A DNA stretch of 64,000 nucleotides, from NCBI GenBank assembly GCA_038277395.1, contig CM076193.1:81162627-81226626 (forward strand), written 5' to 3'. This DNA is from Dryocosmus kuriphilus (lineage: Eukaryota > Arthropoda > Insecta > Hymenoptera > Cynipidae). A program made the position numbers and the translations under genes. The notes under the pieces are model-generated. The model saw nothing but the letters and a program-made list of their open reading frames with translations. It did not search any database and was not told where the DNA came from. Numbering within the stretch: the stretch's first letter is position 1; each line of letters opens with the position of its first letter. Shown one piece after another: positions 1-10,431 of this stretch.

Positions 1-1131
1 GTAAAGGACCCAATTTCCCAATTAATTCGCTGGCGAGTTCGTTTAAGCCAATACGAATACGAAGTAGTGTACAAACCAGGTAAAATTAATTCGAACGCAG
101 ATGCTCCTTCGCGCAACCCTTGTGACTCAAAACAAAATCAAGAAGAAGATACCGCGAAAAGCGAAGACGAGGAAGTCCCCACCCTCGTGCCAGCGAGACG
201 GGTGATGGCTCTGCAGAGCCTCCCACCATTCACGAAGTCACAATCAGGGGGAGGTTTGGACTCAGGTGAGAGTATTGTTACGGAATTCGATGAAATTAGT
301 GAGCGGGTTTTCGTTAGTTGTGCTGAGCCTGAAACCGAGACTAGTTTTGAAATTGATAATGAGCGTGACTCTGATAGCGATGGCTATGAAACCGCTAAAG
401 AGTCACAAGACAATCCCTTTCCTGGGTTCAGTACTCCGCACAATAAAGTTGTCGTCTGCTGCCAGGTGTTTAAAAACAAAGGGCTCCTGGTAACAGCACA
501 TGCCTCGTTATCAATCTCGCCGCAGTGTCTGAGAGGGGAAATACGTTCGTGTTCCGGACTGTCTAAACATGGAAATAATTTAAACGATGAAATGCCCGTG
601 AATACCTGTACTGAGGGAGGGACTACCCTGCATTCACCTGATTTCTCGCGATCAGGGGAATATGCTCATGGGCCTGCCAACAATGACCACGCACATGAGT
701 TGGTAATGGGAGATCACGCGGATCTTTTTAATAAGGGACCCGGCATGGCCTCGCGCCAACGACAACGTTCGCCGCGTGTACTTGGGGTGAGGTGCACGAA
801 CGTTGGCAGAAGGTCAAGAAATGTGGATGCGCACGAAATTGAAGGGCGAGCGGTCGCAGGTACTGCACTCGCAGGTGTTTTAGTTGAGGGGCGGAGGAGG
901 CATGACAGTGAAAACACACTCAGTATTGTTAAGAGGGCAAGAATTGCTAGCGATGAAATGCAATACGAGATTATTCCTGTTTTCGTTTTACAAAGTTTCT
1001 ATATTAAATATAGTAACGACCAACTGTTATCGAGTACAAAAAATCATTTTATAAATTTCGCATCAACAAACTGTAAATTCAACTCAGAGATAAATACAAA
1101 ATTCATAAGTGAAGGGATAATAGATGTTTAA
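1..1131 (+). pseudogene. Ty3/gypsy pol fragment: RNase H tail plus linker
   Basis: The frame is open from the first base of the window, so this is the interior of a longer pol gene cut by the window edge. The first ~35 codons match the end of a gypsy RNase H domain: an RWR...YEYEVVYKPGK segment followed by NADAPSRNP, the usual Asp-containing end motif. About 310 residues of polar, low-complexity linker follow, with no recognisable domain, before a stop at 1129-1131. In Ty3/gypsy elements the integrase follows RNase H, and it does so here in the next open frame. The linker is long compared with typical gypsy elements, as in the second gypsy element at the other end of the window. It is separated from the integrase by stops, so this copy is dead. 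Confidence 0.8.
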
Positions 1132-1281
1132 AAACTTAAAGAAATTCAACCGCAGGTCGGACAGGCGGTCGTTGTTAACCACGGGAATCAACACATTTTT
1201 AATCTGTTTATTAAAAATAAATTTGATGATAAACATAAATTAGAAACAATCGAGCAAACGATTATCGCTCTAAAACAGGCA

Positions 1282-2269
1282 ATGTATGCCTTAAACGTCA
1301 AAACAGCACGCGTTTCGAAAATAGGTAATGACCTTGGTCGCATATCTTGGCCTTCGATCGAGCAAATTTTTCGCCATCATTTTGCCAATAATGGTTATTC
1401 GATCACAATTTGCACGGGCGAGATACAGGTGCCCCGGGAAGCAGACAGATCTCAGATAATGAAAGAATGTCATGATTCCACTGCAGGTGGCCATAAAGGC
1501 GTTACAAAGACGTACGAGAGAATAAGACAAAAATACTATTGGCCTAAATTAAAAGCAGATGTCGCGGATTATGCTAGAACGCGCGAAAGGTAACTGAAAA
1601 AGGAAATCGTTACATTTTAACAATCCAAGATAATTTTTCAAAATATTCCGACGCGATTCCCCTTGCGCAAGTAGATTCAGTAACAACAGCAATTGCCCTA
1701 TCAGAACAGTTCATATCACGATTTGGATGTTCGGGAACAACTCACACCGATCAAGGCTCAAACTTTATAAGCAACATTATGAAAAGTGTCTGCAAAATAT
1801 TTAAAATTCGTCAATGAAAATCCACAGCGTTCCACCCACAATCACTGGGCTCTCTCGAACGGAGTCACCACACACTAGTCGAGTATTTAAAACAATTTGC
1901 AAATAAGCACAATTGGGATGTCTGGTTACGCCAACATTTGATGATTTTCTCGATAATATGCTATCAAGATTGCGAGAAACCCAAACTACCGAGCGCGAAC
2001 GACTTATCAAAACGAAAGAAAAGTCGAAAAAATATTATGACTTGAAGAGTAACCCCAAAAAATTCAAGGTCGGCGACTTTGTTAACTTATTGAAAAAACC
2101 ACGAGATAACAATATCGACCCACAATTCGTAGGTCCATTCGAGATTATTAAACTAATTGGCGACACAGATGCCGAGAGACAAATAAAGAAAGGGAAATCA
2201 AAAATAGTTCATTTGAATGAATTACGCATGGCCTATACAAGGGCCGAGGTAGAAGAAGATGCTTCATAG
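1282..2269 (+). pseudogene. Broken gypsy integrase
   Basis: Three collinear pieces of one integrase. 1282-1593 carries the N-terminal zinc-binding region (CHDSTAGGHKGVTKTYERIR, then YYWPKL), but the Cys pair that should follow is replaced by RTRER and a stop. 1594-1905 encodes the catalytic core in shifted frame with an internal stop: DNFSKYSDAIP, then THTDQGSNFIS and a SLERSHHTL-like segment holding the glutamate. 1913-2269 encodes the C-terminal part (SNPKKFKVGDFVNLLKK, FVGPFEI, HLNELR), joined after loss of the stretch that normally links it to the core. Frameshifts, stops and a deletion make it non-functional. Family assignment to Ty3/gypsy is firm. Confidence 0.85.
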
Positions 2270-2430
2270 GCGACATAATTTAAATACAGTTATAATTAAA
2301 ATACTAAGTGCAAGAAATTATAAGCGGAAACGAAGATTTGCGAAATGGCAGGCCCCAATATTTAAAAAAATTTTTTATATTTTAAATTACGTCGGTTCCA
2401 GATATTTCACCATGAAATATCTTTTTGATA

Positions 2431-2900
2431 AGAAGGAAGGTGTTACGTACCACACATGTACGTCACCTGTCGATATACGACGATAACTTCGGGCCCTGAG
2501 TTAATCGTTGTCGGTAAGACAGAACTTCCGCAATTATTTGAGTGAGTAAAACTGACGAAATTAAATTTTAAAATACGCGAGAAAGTACACTAAAATAAAA
2601 AGTAGATATATTTTGAAATTGGAAACGATCAACGTCAGAGCGTCGAAGTTAACAATATGCTTTTTTAACAAGCTTACATTCTGCTTATTGTAAATACATG
2701 CCTTCCTGGACCTTGAAGAAAATGTTCGATGTTTGAAACATTTAAATACTTCCAAGATCAAAAAGAAAGAGCGAACCAAGCGTTAGATTTACTTTCCTAG
2801 ACCTTAGAATGTTACGCTTTAATCTTAGATTTTAGTTTTATGTATACTAGAATTTATGAAGGGCGGCAATAAGACTTAGGAGTATTCCTAGGAACCGTAG
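2431..2900 (+). repeat. Polypurine tract and probable 3' LTR start
   Basis: A 10 bp purine run (AGAAGGAAGG, 2431-2440) is followed at once by TGTTACGTACCACACATG, a typical beginning for a gypsy LTR. It lies ~170 bp after the integrase end, where a 3' LTR is expected. The other LTR lies outside the window, so the right boundary cannot be found; 2900 is a guess. A short frame (2259-2486) between integrase and LTR shows no envelope features. Confidence 0.45.
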
Positions 2901-3589
2901 AATGGTTTCGGGTATTTGACTTCAGATTGATGCCAGATGTCAGTTTATGGTTTCCAAGTCGATTTCTCTGGACTTGGGGGTTGTGGGGGTGTGTCCATAG
3001 GACCCCACACAGACCCCAAAACTGGTTTTCTTGTCACTCTTCTCACGCGCAATTCCAGGATGTAGGGAAGCTCAGAGAAACTAGCGACAGGCGTGGGAGA
3101 ACCAATCCTTTATTAGCTAGGCCAAGGAACGAGCAAGAGGGGAGGATTCGAGCCTTGCAACCCCATATAGGATCTCTGCGAGGCAGACTAATTTGGACTC
3201 TCTTCAAGAGCATTTTCAAAACAATTTTATAGACTCAACTTGTGAGTTCGGTTCGCTCTCCCAACTAAAATAAATGTCGATTCTTTTATGTTAAATTAGA
3301 ATTCAATTTCAACCTTTCCGCTCAATCGAAGATATTTCAGCACCCACGGACGTCCAATCAGTGCGGAGAAACGAGTTGGGACGTCACGGCACACAAAAAT
3401 AAGCAGAGTGCAGTGATCTCTGTCATACACAGTGGGCGGCGGGAAAATTCAATTTCTTTACTGAAGGGCAACCTTCAAATTAAAATTTTTGTTGAAGTTA
3501 CTTTTTGGATGCTTACAAGTTATTTGTAGTTCACAGAGGCATATCAAAAACGTTCATCTAGAATTATGTTCGACATTTGGCCGACCCTG
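2901..3589. other. No gene recognised
   Basis: A 101-codon open frame (2927-3232) starts inside the possible LTR and resembles nothing I know. The rest holds scattered AT-rich sequence. A short B-box-like stretch near 3145 (GGATTCGAGCC) has no A-box partner. Confidence 0.4.
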
Positions 3590-3645
3590 AAAATTTGCCG
3601 CCCTAGGCAGCTGCCTATGTTGCCTGTTCGGTAAATCCGCCACTG
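3590..3645. mobile_element. hAT-like element end
   Basis: The sequence ends in GGTAAATCCGCCACTG at 3630-3645. Its reverse complement begins CAGTGGCGGATTTACC, nearly the same terminus as the MITE at 8821-9527 (CAGTGGCGGATTTATC). Just inside it is the CCCTAGGCAGCTGCCTA palindrome. I could not place the other end with confidence. Confidence 0.45.
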
Positions 3646-3655
3646 GGCCCAGAAG

Positions 3656-4278
3656 ATTTTCCCCACTGATATTTGTAGGTGTTCTCTCGCGTAAATTTTC
3701 GCGCTGAATCCGAATCTGGCAGCATAATTTGTCTAGTATGTCAGGATTTTGAGATATTCTAAGCTAAAGGTGCAAAAAAGGCCATTTTTCGGCATATTCA
3801 CATAAAAATAGCTTCGAAAGACGAAGATACTCCTCAATTTGACGAACAGATTCGGATTCCTCATGGAAAAATGTGCGGAAATGCACATACATGATTTCTG
3901 ATATTGTCAAATATTTTCAACTGTAGGACCTTTTATATCAACAAATTACATTTTCTGAGGTACCTCAGCACCAAACGTTTCATCAGACCGATTTCCTCAG
4001 AACCATTTTGAAATTTTAATTCTGACTCGAAATTTATAATCAGTGGCCCGAAAAACCCTTTAGTAGAGAGTTCTGAGGAAATCCGTCTGATGAAACGTTT
4101 GGTGCTTTATAGGTACCTCAGAAGACAGAATTTGTTGATATAGAAGGCCCTACAGTTGTCAATATTTGACCTAATTAAAAATGATGTATGTGCATTTCCG
4201 TAGAATTTTTCACGAGGATTCCGTATCCGGCTCGAAAAATTACGTAAGAAGACACCTACAGATTCCAGTGGGGAAACG
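3656..4278. mobile_element. Foldback element (~0.6 kb palindrome)
   Basis: Two arms are reverse complements of each other: CCCCACTGATATTTGTAGGT at 3661 pairs with ACACCTACAGATTCCAGTGG near 4252. GGTACCTCAGCACCAAACG at 3959 pairs with CGTTTGGTGCTTTATAGG near 4095. Intermediate blocks (GGAAATGCACATACAT at ~3879, mirrored at ~4187) pair too. The centre is near 4030. There is no coding capacity. The layout is that of a non-autonomous foldback or MITE-type element. Confidence 0.75.
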
Positions 4279-5540
4279 AAAGTCTCATTTTTGTAGGCCT
4301 ATGTAATACAAATCGTATTCTCTTTTCTTGTACAGAGCCCTTTTTTATTAAACTTTTCTATTTTGTTTGATAAATGAGAAAGTGCAATTATAATGCACCT
4401 GGCAGAAGGCAAACCACCAGACACTCAGAGAACTGGGAGAAAGCTAACACGGGTCCAGGCACATTATAAATTACACTTTTTCAATTTTCTAACAAAATAA
4501 CAAAAATAACCCCGTTATTCCCTTAAGGCTTGAAATAAATATGGAATGACTTAGGGCACCTTCGGGCGGCTCTTCCGGGGACAATTCTTTCCAGGAAATC
4601 ACTTCCCCACTTTAAAAAAATCTTACCAAAATCGCATATCCCAGTTTCCATTCCTTTTTGCAAGATTGTAGGTGGTTTTTTTAGAAGAACCATCCAATTC
4701 CATGGTGCGTCAAAGTTTTTCACGTATTTTCAAAATTGGAAACATGTTTCCTGAAAATACTTGTCCAGCGATAATAGTTTAAAAAAAATAATAATAATTG
4801 GAGAAAACTTTTCTCGCCACTCTCATCCTCCGCCCTTTAAATTTTTATAACAAAATATAAATTAGATTTAATAATTTGATAGCTTGAAACTTTTTCGTTT
4901 TTATTTAAATATTTTTTTTTATATATATTTTTAAATATTTTATTATATTAAAACAAATTCCAATATAAAAATTTAATGCTCTAAACTTTTTCTCTTGAGT
5001 TTTTTATTTTCCTTGTCAATGTAATTGGAATTGGACAATACTTAGCAAAATTATATTTCAATAAAGGAAAAATGTTCATATTAGTTCCACAACTAATGGC
5101 AAAATATTATGCCCACACGTACCTCCACCCTTTCCTTTAGGTACTGATGCGGAAAATCAAACGATGAAAGTCAAATTCAAAGAAATATTGATTACAGTTG
5201 TCTGAAACGCTATGATATTCTAAAGATAGTTTTACTTCGGACTTTGCCGTGCTCCAAGCAGTTCCTGATTTGACTGGGGAATTTCGGAAGTCAAAGTACT
5301 GTTTCGGACTTTGCCTGATAGCGCTCAGTTAATTCGCGAAATGCCCAGGCAGACTGCGAATTGACTGGACACCGGACTTTACTTGTAACATGTATAATAA
5401 AAAAGCCCCAGAAAAAAGTGGTCTTTCCGGCCTAAAAGAGCAGTGTCTTCTTATGTACTTTGATCCCCTGAATCTGAATCCAAAGTCAGAATTGTCAGAT
5501 TGGCTCGTGTCAGCTCTAACCTCAAAAAACACGCATAAAA
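4279..5540. other. AT-rich intergenic DNA
   Basis: No supportable gene. Contains A/T runs (4840-4960) and near 5230-5330 a short directly repeated phrase, TTCGGACTTTGCC, seen twice. Short open frames at 4523 and 5329-5587 show no known motif. Confidence 0.5.
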
Positions 5541-5698
5541 AGCCGGTCATCCGCCAAACTCGATCTTTAAACATTTTTTTAAAGTAATAATCTATATGTT
5601 TTTGGGGTTGTTGAATCGAAATATGATGTCAGATTTTCTAAACTCAAAACGGCGGATCCAATATAGCGGACCAAGGTTCGGCATTTTTTTTAATTTTG
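5541..5698. mobile_element. Outer end of foldback family 2
   Basis: This block is the reverse complement of 11400-11545 (shared phrases CAGATTTTCTAAACTCAAAA, GGCGGATCCAATATAG and the TTTTTTTAAAGTA run). It is also partly repeated directly at 10432-10540. The mariner-like element begins immediately after it. Confidence 0.55.
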
Positions 5699-6280
5699 TA
5701 AAAGTGGGCCATTTAATTGATCAACTCAAGTATCTCCAAAAGTAATCGCTATAAAAAAAAATTATTAAAACAAAAGTTGTTCAGGGCAATGAGAGCCACT
5801 TTCTTGCATTATTATTTTTGCCCTTGAGATCAATTTTCAAGGTAATGTGAACGTCAAAGTGATTTTTTAAAATAGGAACTCCTATTTTTGACAGCGGATT
5901 CGGAAAGATCGAGGAAATTTTACGTTAAAAATGATATTTTTAATTTGTTAGATTGACCTTTAGAAGGTTAAGTCCAGGTCAAATGTTGAAAAAATCGTCC
6001 AGAAGCTGTTTTCTTCGAACTTTAGAGGATTCATAGTCTGAAAGACATTTGGGTAGGCTTATGGACCAACGACCTTGACCATCTTGAACTTGAGGTCAAT
6101 TTTCAAGGTCATTCGAAGGTCAAAGTGATTTTTTAAAATTAGAAACCTTACTTTCGTTCCTAATCTTACTTTTAGTGTTACCCAGAAAAAACGACGTAGA
6201 CGTAGTAAGTTCTATTTCCTTTGGGGTGCTTTTTTACCGTAAGTCCCCTTGTCTCTCACGATTGGGGATTTTTTTTACCG
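5699..6280 (+). repeat. Left inverted arm of mariner-like element
   Basis: Pairs with 9845-10431. Strong matching blocks: the ACCTTACTTTCGTTCCTAAT region at 6148 with its complement near 10075, the GTCCAGAAGCTGTTTTCTTC region at 5998 with its complement near 10215, and TACCGTAAGTCCCC at 6236 with its complement near 9950. Rich in AAGGTCA and TGACCTT motifs. Confidence 0.75.
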
Positions 6281-6524
6281 TGAATGCTTTAAATAGGTGC
6301 AGTTATTTTAAAATTATGTAACTAAATAAACTAATTGAAAGAAACTATATGATCCAATTTTAAAATGTCTTTCATAGATAAAGATAAATGAAGACGATTC
6401 TTCCAGACAAATTTTTAGAGTATTCAGAGGAGTTAAAAAGCAGGAAACTACCTTATCAAAACTCATGATACTTTCTTGCGATTTTTAAACAAAATGCGAA
6501 GTATGCAATTTTTCTAAAAAATCA

Positions 6525-6597
6525 CCGTGGACCGGATTTGAACCGGCAACCTTCTCATCTCCGGTGAGACGCGCTACCAATTGAGCCACCACGGACC
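6525..6597 (-). other. tRNA-like sequence, copy 1
   Basis: Read on the minus strand it has an A-box-like TGGCTCAATTGG, a paired anticodon-type stem (TCTCA/TGAGA) around a 7-base loop, and a T arm GCCGGTTCAAATCCGGT with a B box. Acceptor halves CCGTGG and CCACGG pair. The loop has C instead of the universal U33, and the apparent anticodon GGA has no matching long variable arm. I therefore read it as a tRNA-derived relic, not a working tRNA gene. Confidence 0.6.
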
Positions 6598-6864
6598 AAG
6601 AGTGAAATTTTTAGAACTTGTATTTACACGATCTTATAGCGCTGGTAATGCACACACTTCTAATCAATGTTTATTAGTATTTGCTGCAATTTTAACGTTT
6701 GGATATGAGAATTATAGATAAAGATAAATGAAGAGGATTCTTCCAGACAAATGTTTGGAGTATTCAGAGGAGTTAAAAAGCAGGAAACTACCTTATCAGA
6801 ACTCATGATACTTTCTCGCGATTTCTAAACAAAATCCGAAATATACAATTTTTCTAAAAAATCA

Positions 6865-6937
6865 CTGTGGAACGGCTTTCAACCGGCAACTTTCTTATCC
6901 TCGGTGAGACGCGCTACCAATTGAGCCACCACGGACT
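6865..6937 (-). other. tRNA-like sequence, copy 2
   Basis: Same layout as copy 1 with changes in both T arm (GAACGGCTTTCAACC) and acceptor, so more degenerate. Confidence 0.55.
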
Positions 6938-7204
6938 AAGAGTGAAATTTTTAGAACTTGTATTTACACGATCTTATAGCGCTGGTAATGCACACACTTC
7001 TAATCAATGTTTATTAGTATTTGCTGCAATTTTAACGTTTGGATATGAGAATTATAGATAAAGATAAATGAAGACGATTCTTCCAGACAAATGTTTGGAG
7101 TATTCAGAGGAGTTAAAAAGCAGGAAACTACCTTATCAGAACTCATGATACTTTCTCGCGATTTCTAAACAAAATCCGAAATATACAATTTTTCCAAAAA
7201 ATCA

Positions 7205-7277
7205 CTGTGGAACGGATTTCAACCGGCAACTTTCTTATCTCCGGTGAGACGCGCTACCAATTGAGTCACCATGGACC
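7205..7277 (-). other. tRNA-like sequence, copy 3
   Basis: Same layout. The acceptor is altered (CCATGG in place of CCACGG on the plus strand) and so is the A box (GAGTCACC). Confidence 0.55.
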
Positions 7278-7670
7278 AACAGTGAAATTTTTAGAACTTG
7301 TATTTACACGATTCTATAGCGCTGGTAATGCACACACTTCTAATCGATGTTTATTAGTATTTACTGCAATTTTAACGTCTTGGCATGAGAATTATAGTCC
7401 ACGGAGATTAAAAAAAAAAATTTATATTTCGGATTTTGTTTAAAAATCGTGAGAAAGTATCATAAGTTCTGATAAGGTAGTTTCCTGCTTTTCAACTCCT
7501 CTGAATACTCTAAACATTTGTCTGGAAGAATCGTCTTCATTTATCTTTATCTATAATTCTCATGCCCAGACGTTAAAATTGCAGTAAATACTAATAAACA
7601 TGAATTAGAAGTGTGTGCATTACCAGCGATATAACATCTTGTAAATAGAAGTTCTACAAATTTCACTGTT

Positions 7671-7743
7671 GGTCCGTGGTGGCTCAATTGGTAGTGCATC
7701 TCATCGGAGATGAGAAGGTTGCCGGTTCATATACGGTGCACGG
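7671..7743 (+). other. tRNA-like sequence, inverted copy 4
   Basis: Opposite orientation to copies 1-3: GGTCCGTGGTGGCTCAATTG begins it. The T arm reads GCCGGTTCATATACGG and no longer pairs fully. Confidence 0.55.
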
Positions 7744-8452
7744 TGATTTTTTAGAAAAATTGTATATTTCGGATTTCGTTTAAAAATCGCGAGAAGGTAA
7801 CATGAGTTCTGATAAGGTAGTTGCCTGCTTTTCAACTCCTCTGAATACTCTAAACATTTGTCCGGAAGAATCGTCTTCATTTATTTTTATCTATAATTCA
7901 CATGCCCAGACGTTAAAGTTGCAGTAAAATGACTCTCAATAGAAAGTTTATTCGAAATTATAAAAAATTAGTATAAAAATATTTCAACCAAAAATATTGA
8001 ATCGGATAGGGAAGATTTTTAAATTTTACAATTTACAACAAAAAGATAGAAAAATAGGTTAAATTTATTTTCGAAAGCTTGTATGCAGAAACTTACACTT
8101 TCAGGAGTACTTTAAGACCGCGGTAAAATTTCACGAGTTCCTCACTTTTACATTTACACTTTTACATAAGAGCGAGGAAGATCTTATATAATAATTTATC
8201 AATCAAATGAAATATTTAATGTTTGCCTTTGTCAATTTCAGAAGGAAAAAGATCTTAAATTTGAGTTACATTGTGATTGAATATTGAGTATAATTATCCA
8301 TTTTATTTCGTCATGTTATTATTAATTTTTGTAATTGGATCATACATAAATGAAACATCTACGTTTAAGTTACAATTTAGTCATCGTTTTAGTAATCGTT
8401 TATGATACTACTGTTTGACAAAATAGTCTTATTTTGAACCAAAATTTTCATT

Positions 8453-9829
8453 ATGGCTGATTATCCTCCTAATCATATTGTTGATTTGAAAATGGCTTTA
8501 GGAGAATGTCACTACAATTAACGTGCAGCGGCACGGCGCCTCTGTACGCTGAACACTTTCCTTTAAGGATACGCCCCAATCACATAACAATACACAGATT
8601 AACTGACCGTCCTAGCAGCTATTCGTCTCGATGCTCACATTAGCAGTCGCCAAATTGAAAGGGAAATTGGTATTCCACGAAGAACGGCTTTACGAATTCT
8701 GAGAAATCTTAGATGTCATGCATACCACATAACTTTAGTTCAGGATTTGGGGCCAAATCACATTCAAATGCGTACTGAATTTTGCCAGTGGGCTTTAAGA
8801 ATGATAGAAAATGATCCTGACAGTGGCGGATTTATCTTCCGAGGGGCCCGGGGCTAAATCGAGCCGGGGCCCACCTAAGGGCAGAGAAAAACTTCAAATA
8901 AGGAAAAAAATTGAGTTCATGAATTTTATTAACAACGCAAGATATATTTATATTAATAATTAACATAAAATAATTAAATATATTTTTTCCTTATAATTGC
9001 AACAAATAATGCAAGAACACCAGAATATTCAAAACGTAATTCTCACGGCATGTCATTTTGTCATTTCCAGATCTTCGGTGCGCATGCGCGATATCATGAA
9101 CAGAACTCAAGCGCCACCTGATTGTGTCGGCAGCAACTAAAAAATGAAACGTGAATCCTTCTTTTGTTTTTCCGCGAGTCAATATATGCGTTGACTTGAC
9201 AGCCTTGCAACCGTCGATATTCTTCAAGGTTATTATCTTCGCAGAATCCATTATTATGTTATAAATAACTTTTATATATATATACGAGTTGACCAGGATC
9301 CAATTTTGAAACGTATACTTCAAAATTGAAATTCAAAGTTTTTACTTGAAACTTCAAAATTTAAAATAAAATACTATTGCAGAAATTTTTGAAAAATTGA
9401 CTCAGTAATTTGAAAAGTACAAAATTTCCTTATCATAATTCAATTTTTTTCTTGTAGCGCGGGGCCCCCGTAGCTGCGCGGGGCCCGGGGCTTCAGACTC
9501 GGCAAGCCCCTACCTAAATCTGCAACTGATCCTGAGTTTTTTAGATATATGATGTTTCCTGATGAGGTTAAATTTTAGAGTGATGGTCAACTTAATAGGC
9601 ACAATTGCCACTACTGGTCCAATGAAAATTCCCACTGGCACAGGACTGTAGACCATCAAAATCGAAGGAGCCTTATGGTATGGTGTGGCATAATTAACAG
9701 TTACTTGATTGGACCTTATTTTTTTGAGAAAATTGTCGATAGAGATAGCTATTTGGAATTACTTAGGGATCGATTACCTGATCTATTGGAGGATGTAAAT
9801 TTCTGTCTTGAATCTAATGAAGTCAATTG
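8453..9829 (+). pseudogene. Truncated mariner-family transposase
   Basis: The gene starts at ATG 8453 (MADYPPNHIVDLKMALGEC) and hits a stop after ~22 codons. After a shifted stretch it continues with a helix-turn-helix region (VLAAIRLDAHISSRQIEREI then GIPRRTALRILRNL). After the MITE at 8821-9527 it resumes with FFRYMMFPDEVKF, which holds the first catalytic Asp, then an in-frame stop, RHNCHYW, SLMVWCGI and LIGPYFFEKIVD. It ends at LPDLLEDVN. The segment with the second and third catalytic acids is absent and the right arm begins there. It matches the insect family often labelled Tc3-like or mariner transposase. The stops, insertion and C-terminal loss make it inactive. Confidence 0.8.
8821..9527. 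mobile_element. hAT-type MITE with 8 bp target duplication
   Basis: Begins CAGTGGCGGATTTATC and ends TAAATCTGCAACT, imperfect inverted termini. It is flanked by an exact duplication GATCCTGA at 8813-8820 and 9528-9535. Removing one copy restores the mariner reading frame through ENDPEFFRYM, so both boundaries are reliable. GC-rich terminal blocks (GGGGCCCGGGGC and complement) are also inverted. An 8 bp duplication points to the hAT superfamily. No transposase frame is present. Confidence 0.85.
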
Positions 9830-9844
9830 AACATTTGCTTTAAT

Positions 9845-10431
9845 ATGGTAAAAGTGAGAGGCAAGGGGCCTAACGGTAAACAAGCACCCCAATTGCAAGA
9901 GGCAAGGGGACTCACGGTAAACAAGCACCACAATCGTGAGAGTCAAGGGGATTCACGGTAAACAAGCATCCCAATCGTGAGAGTCAAGGGGACTCGCGTT
10001 AAATAAGCATCCCAAAGGAAATAGAACATACTACGTCCACGTCGTTGTTTCTGGGTGACGCTAAAAGTAAGATTAGGAACGAAAGTAAGGTTTTTCATTT
10101 TTAAAAATCACTTTGACCTTCTAATGACCTTCAAAGTTGACTCTAAGGTCACGTTGGTCAAGGTCGTTGGCCCCAAGCCTACTCAAACATTTTTTCGCCC
10201 ATAAATCCTCTAAAGTTCGAAGAAAACAGCTTCTGGACGATTTTTCAAAAGTTGACCTTGATTAAACCTCCTGAAGGTCACTCTAGCAAATTAAAAACTA
10301 TCATTTTAGACGTGAAATTTCCTGCTCTTTCTGAATCCGGTGTCCAGAACAAGTTTCGTTTGAACAATTTTTTTGTATAGCGCTTACTTTTGGAGATATT
10401 TTTGTGGATTGATAAAAATGGCCCACCCTGT
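9845..10431 (-). repeat. Right inverted arm of mariner-like element
   Basis: Partner of 5699-6280. Near 9895-10020 a phrase of the type AAACAAGCATCCCAATCGTG is repeated about three times, a local tandem expansion absent from the left arm. Confidence 0.7.

Larger units (their letters stand above)
6374..7925. repeat. Tandem array of ~340 bp units with tRNA-like core, inverting at ~7400
   Basis: Three direct units start near 6377, 6717 and 7057, each opening with GATAAAGATAAATGAAG and containing CAGGAAACTACCTTATCA and then a tRNA-like segment. At about 7400 the array flips. The following ~1.5 units run in the opposite sense (7420-7925), with GATAAGGTAGTTTCCTGC and a tRNA-like segment at 7671-7743. 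The units are ~95% alike by eye. The array lies inside the mariner-like element. Confidence 0.8.
5699..10431 (+). mobile_element. Mariner-like element with long inverted arms
   Basis: The ends are inverted: the left end AGTGGGCCATTTAATTGATC matches the complement of the right end, which finishes GGCCCACCCTGTA. TA flanks the right end, as expected for Tc1/mariner insertion. The ~580 bp arms (5699-6280 and 9845-10431) enclose a tandem tRNA-like array (6374-7925) and a truncated mariner-family transposase (8453-9829) with a hAT MITE in it. The transposase lacks its C-terminal half, so the element cannot move itself. Arms this long are unusual for mariner, and the coding relic inside fits an autonomous ancestor. 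Confidence 0.65.

Noticed and set aside
6525..7743. Functional tRNA genes
   Set aside because: C at position 33, an anticodon that does not fit the short variable arm, acceptor mismatches and tandem repetition argue for relics.
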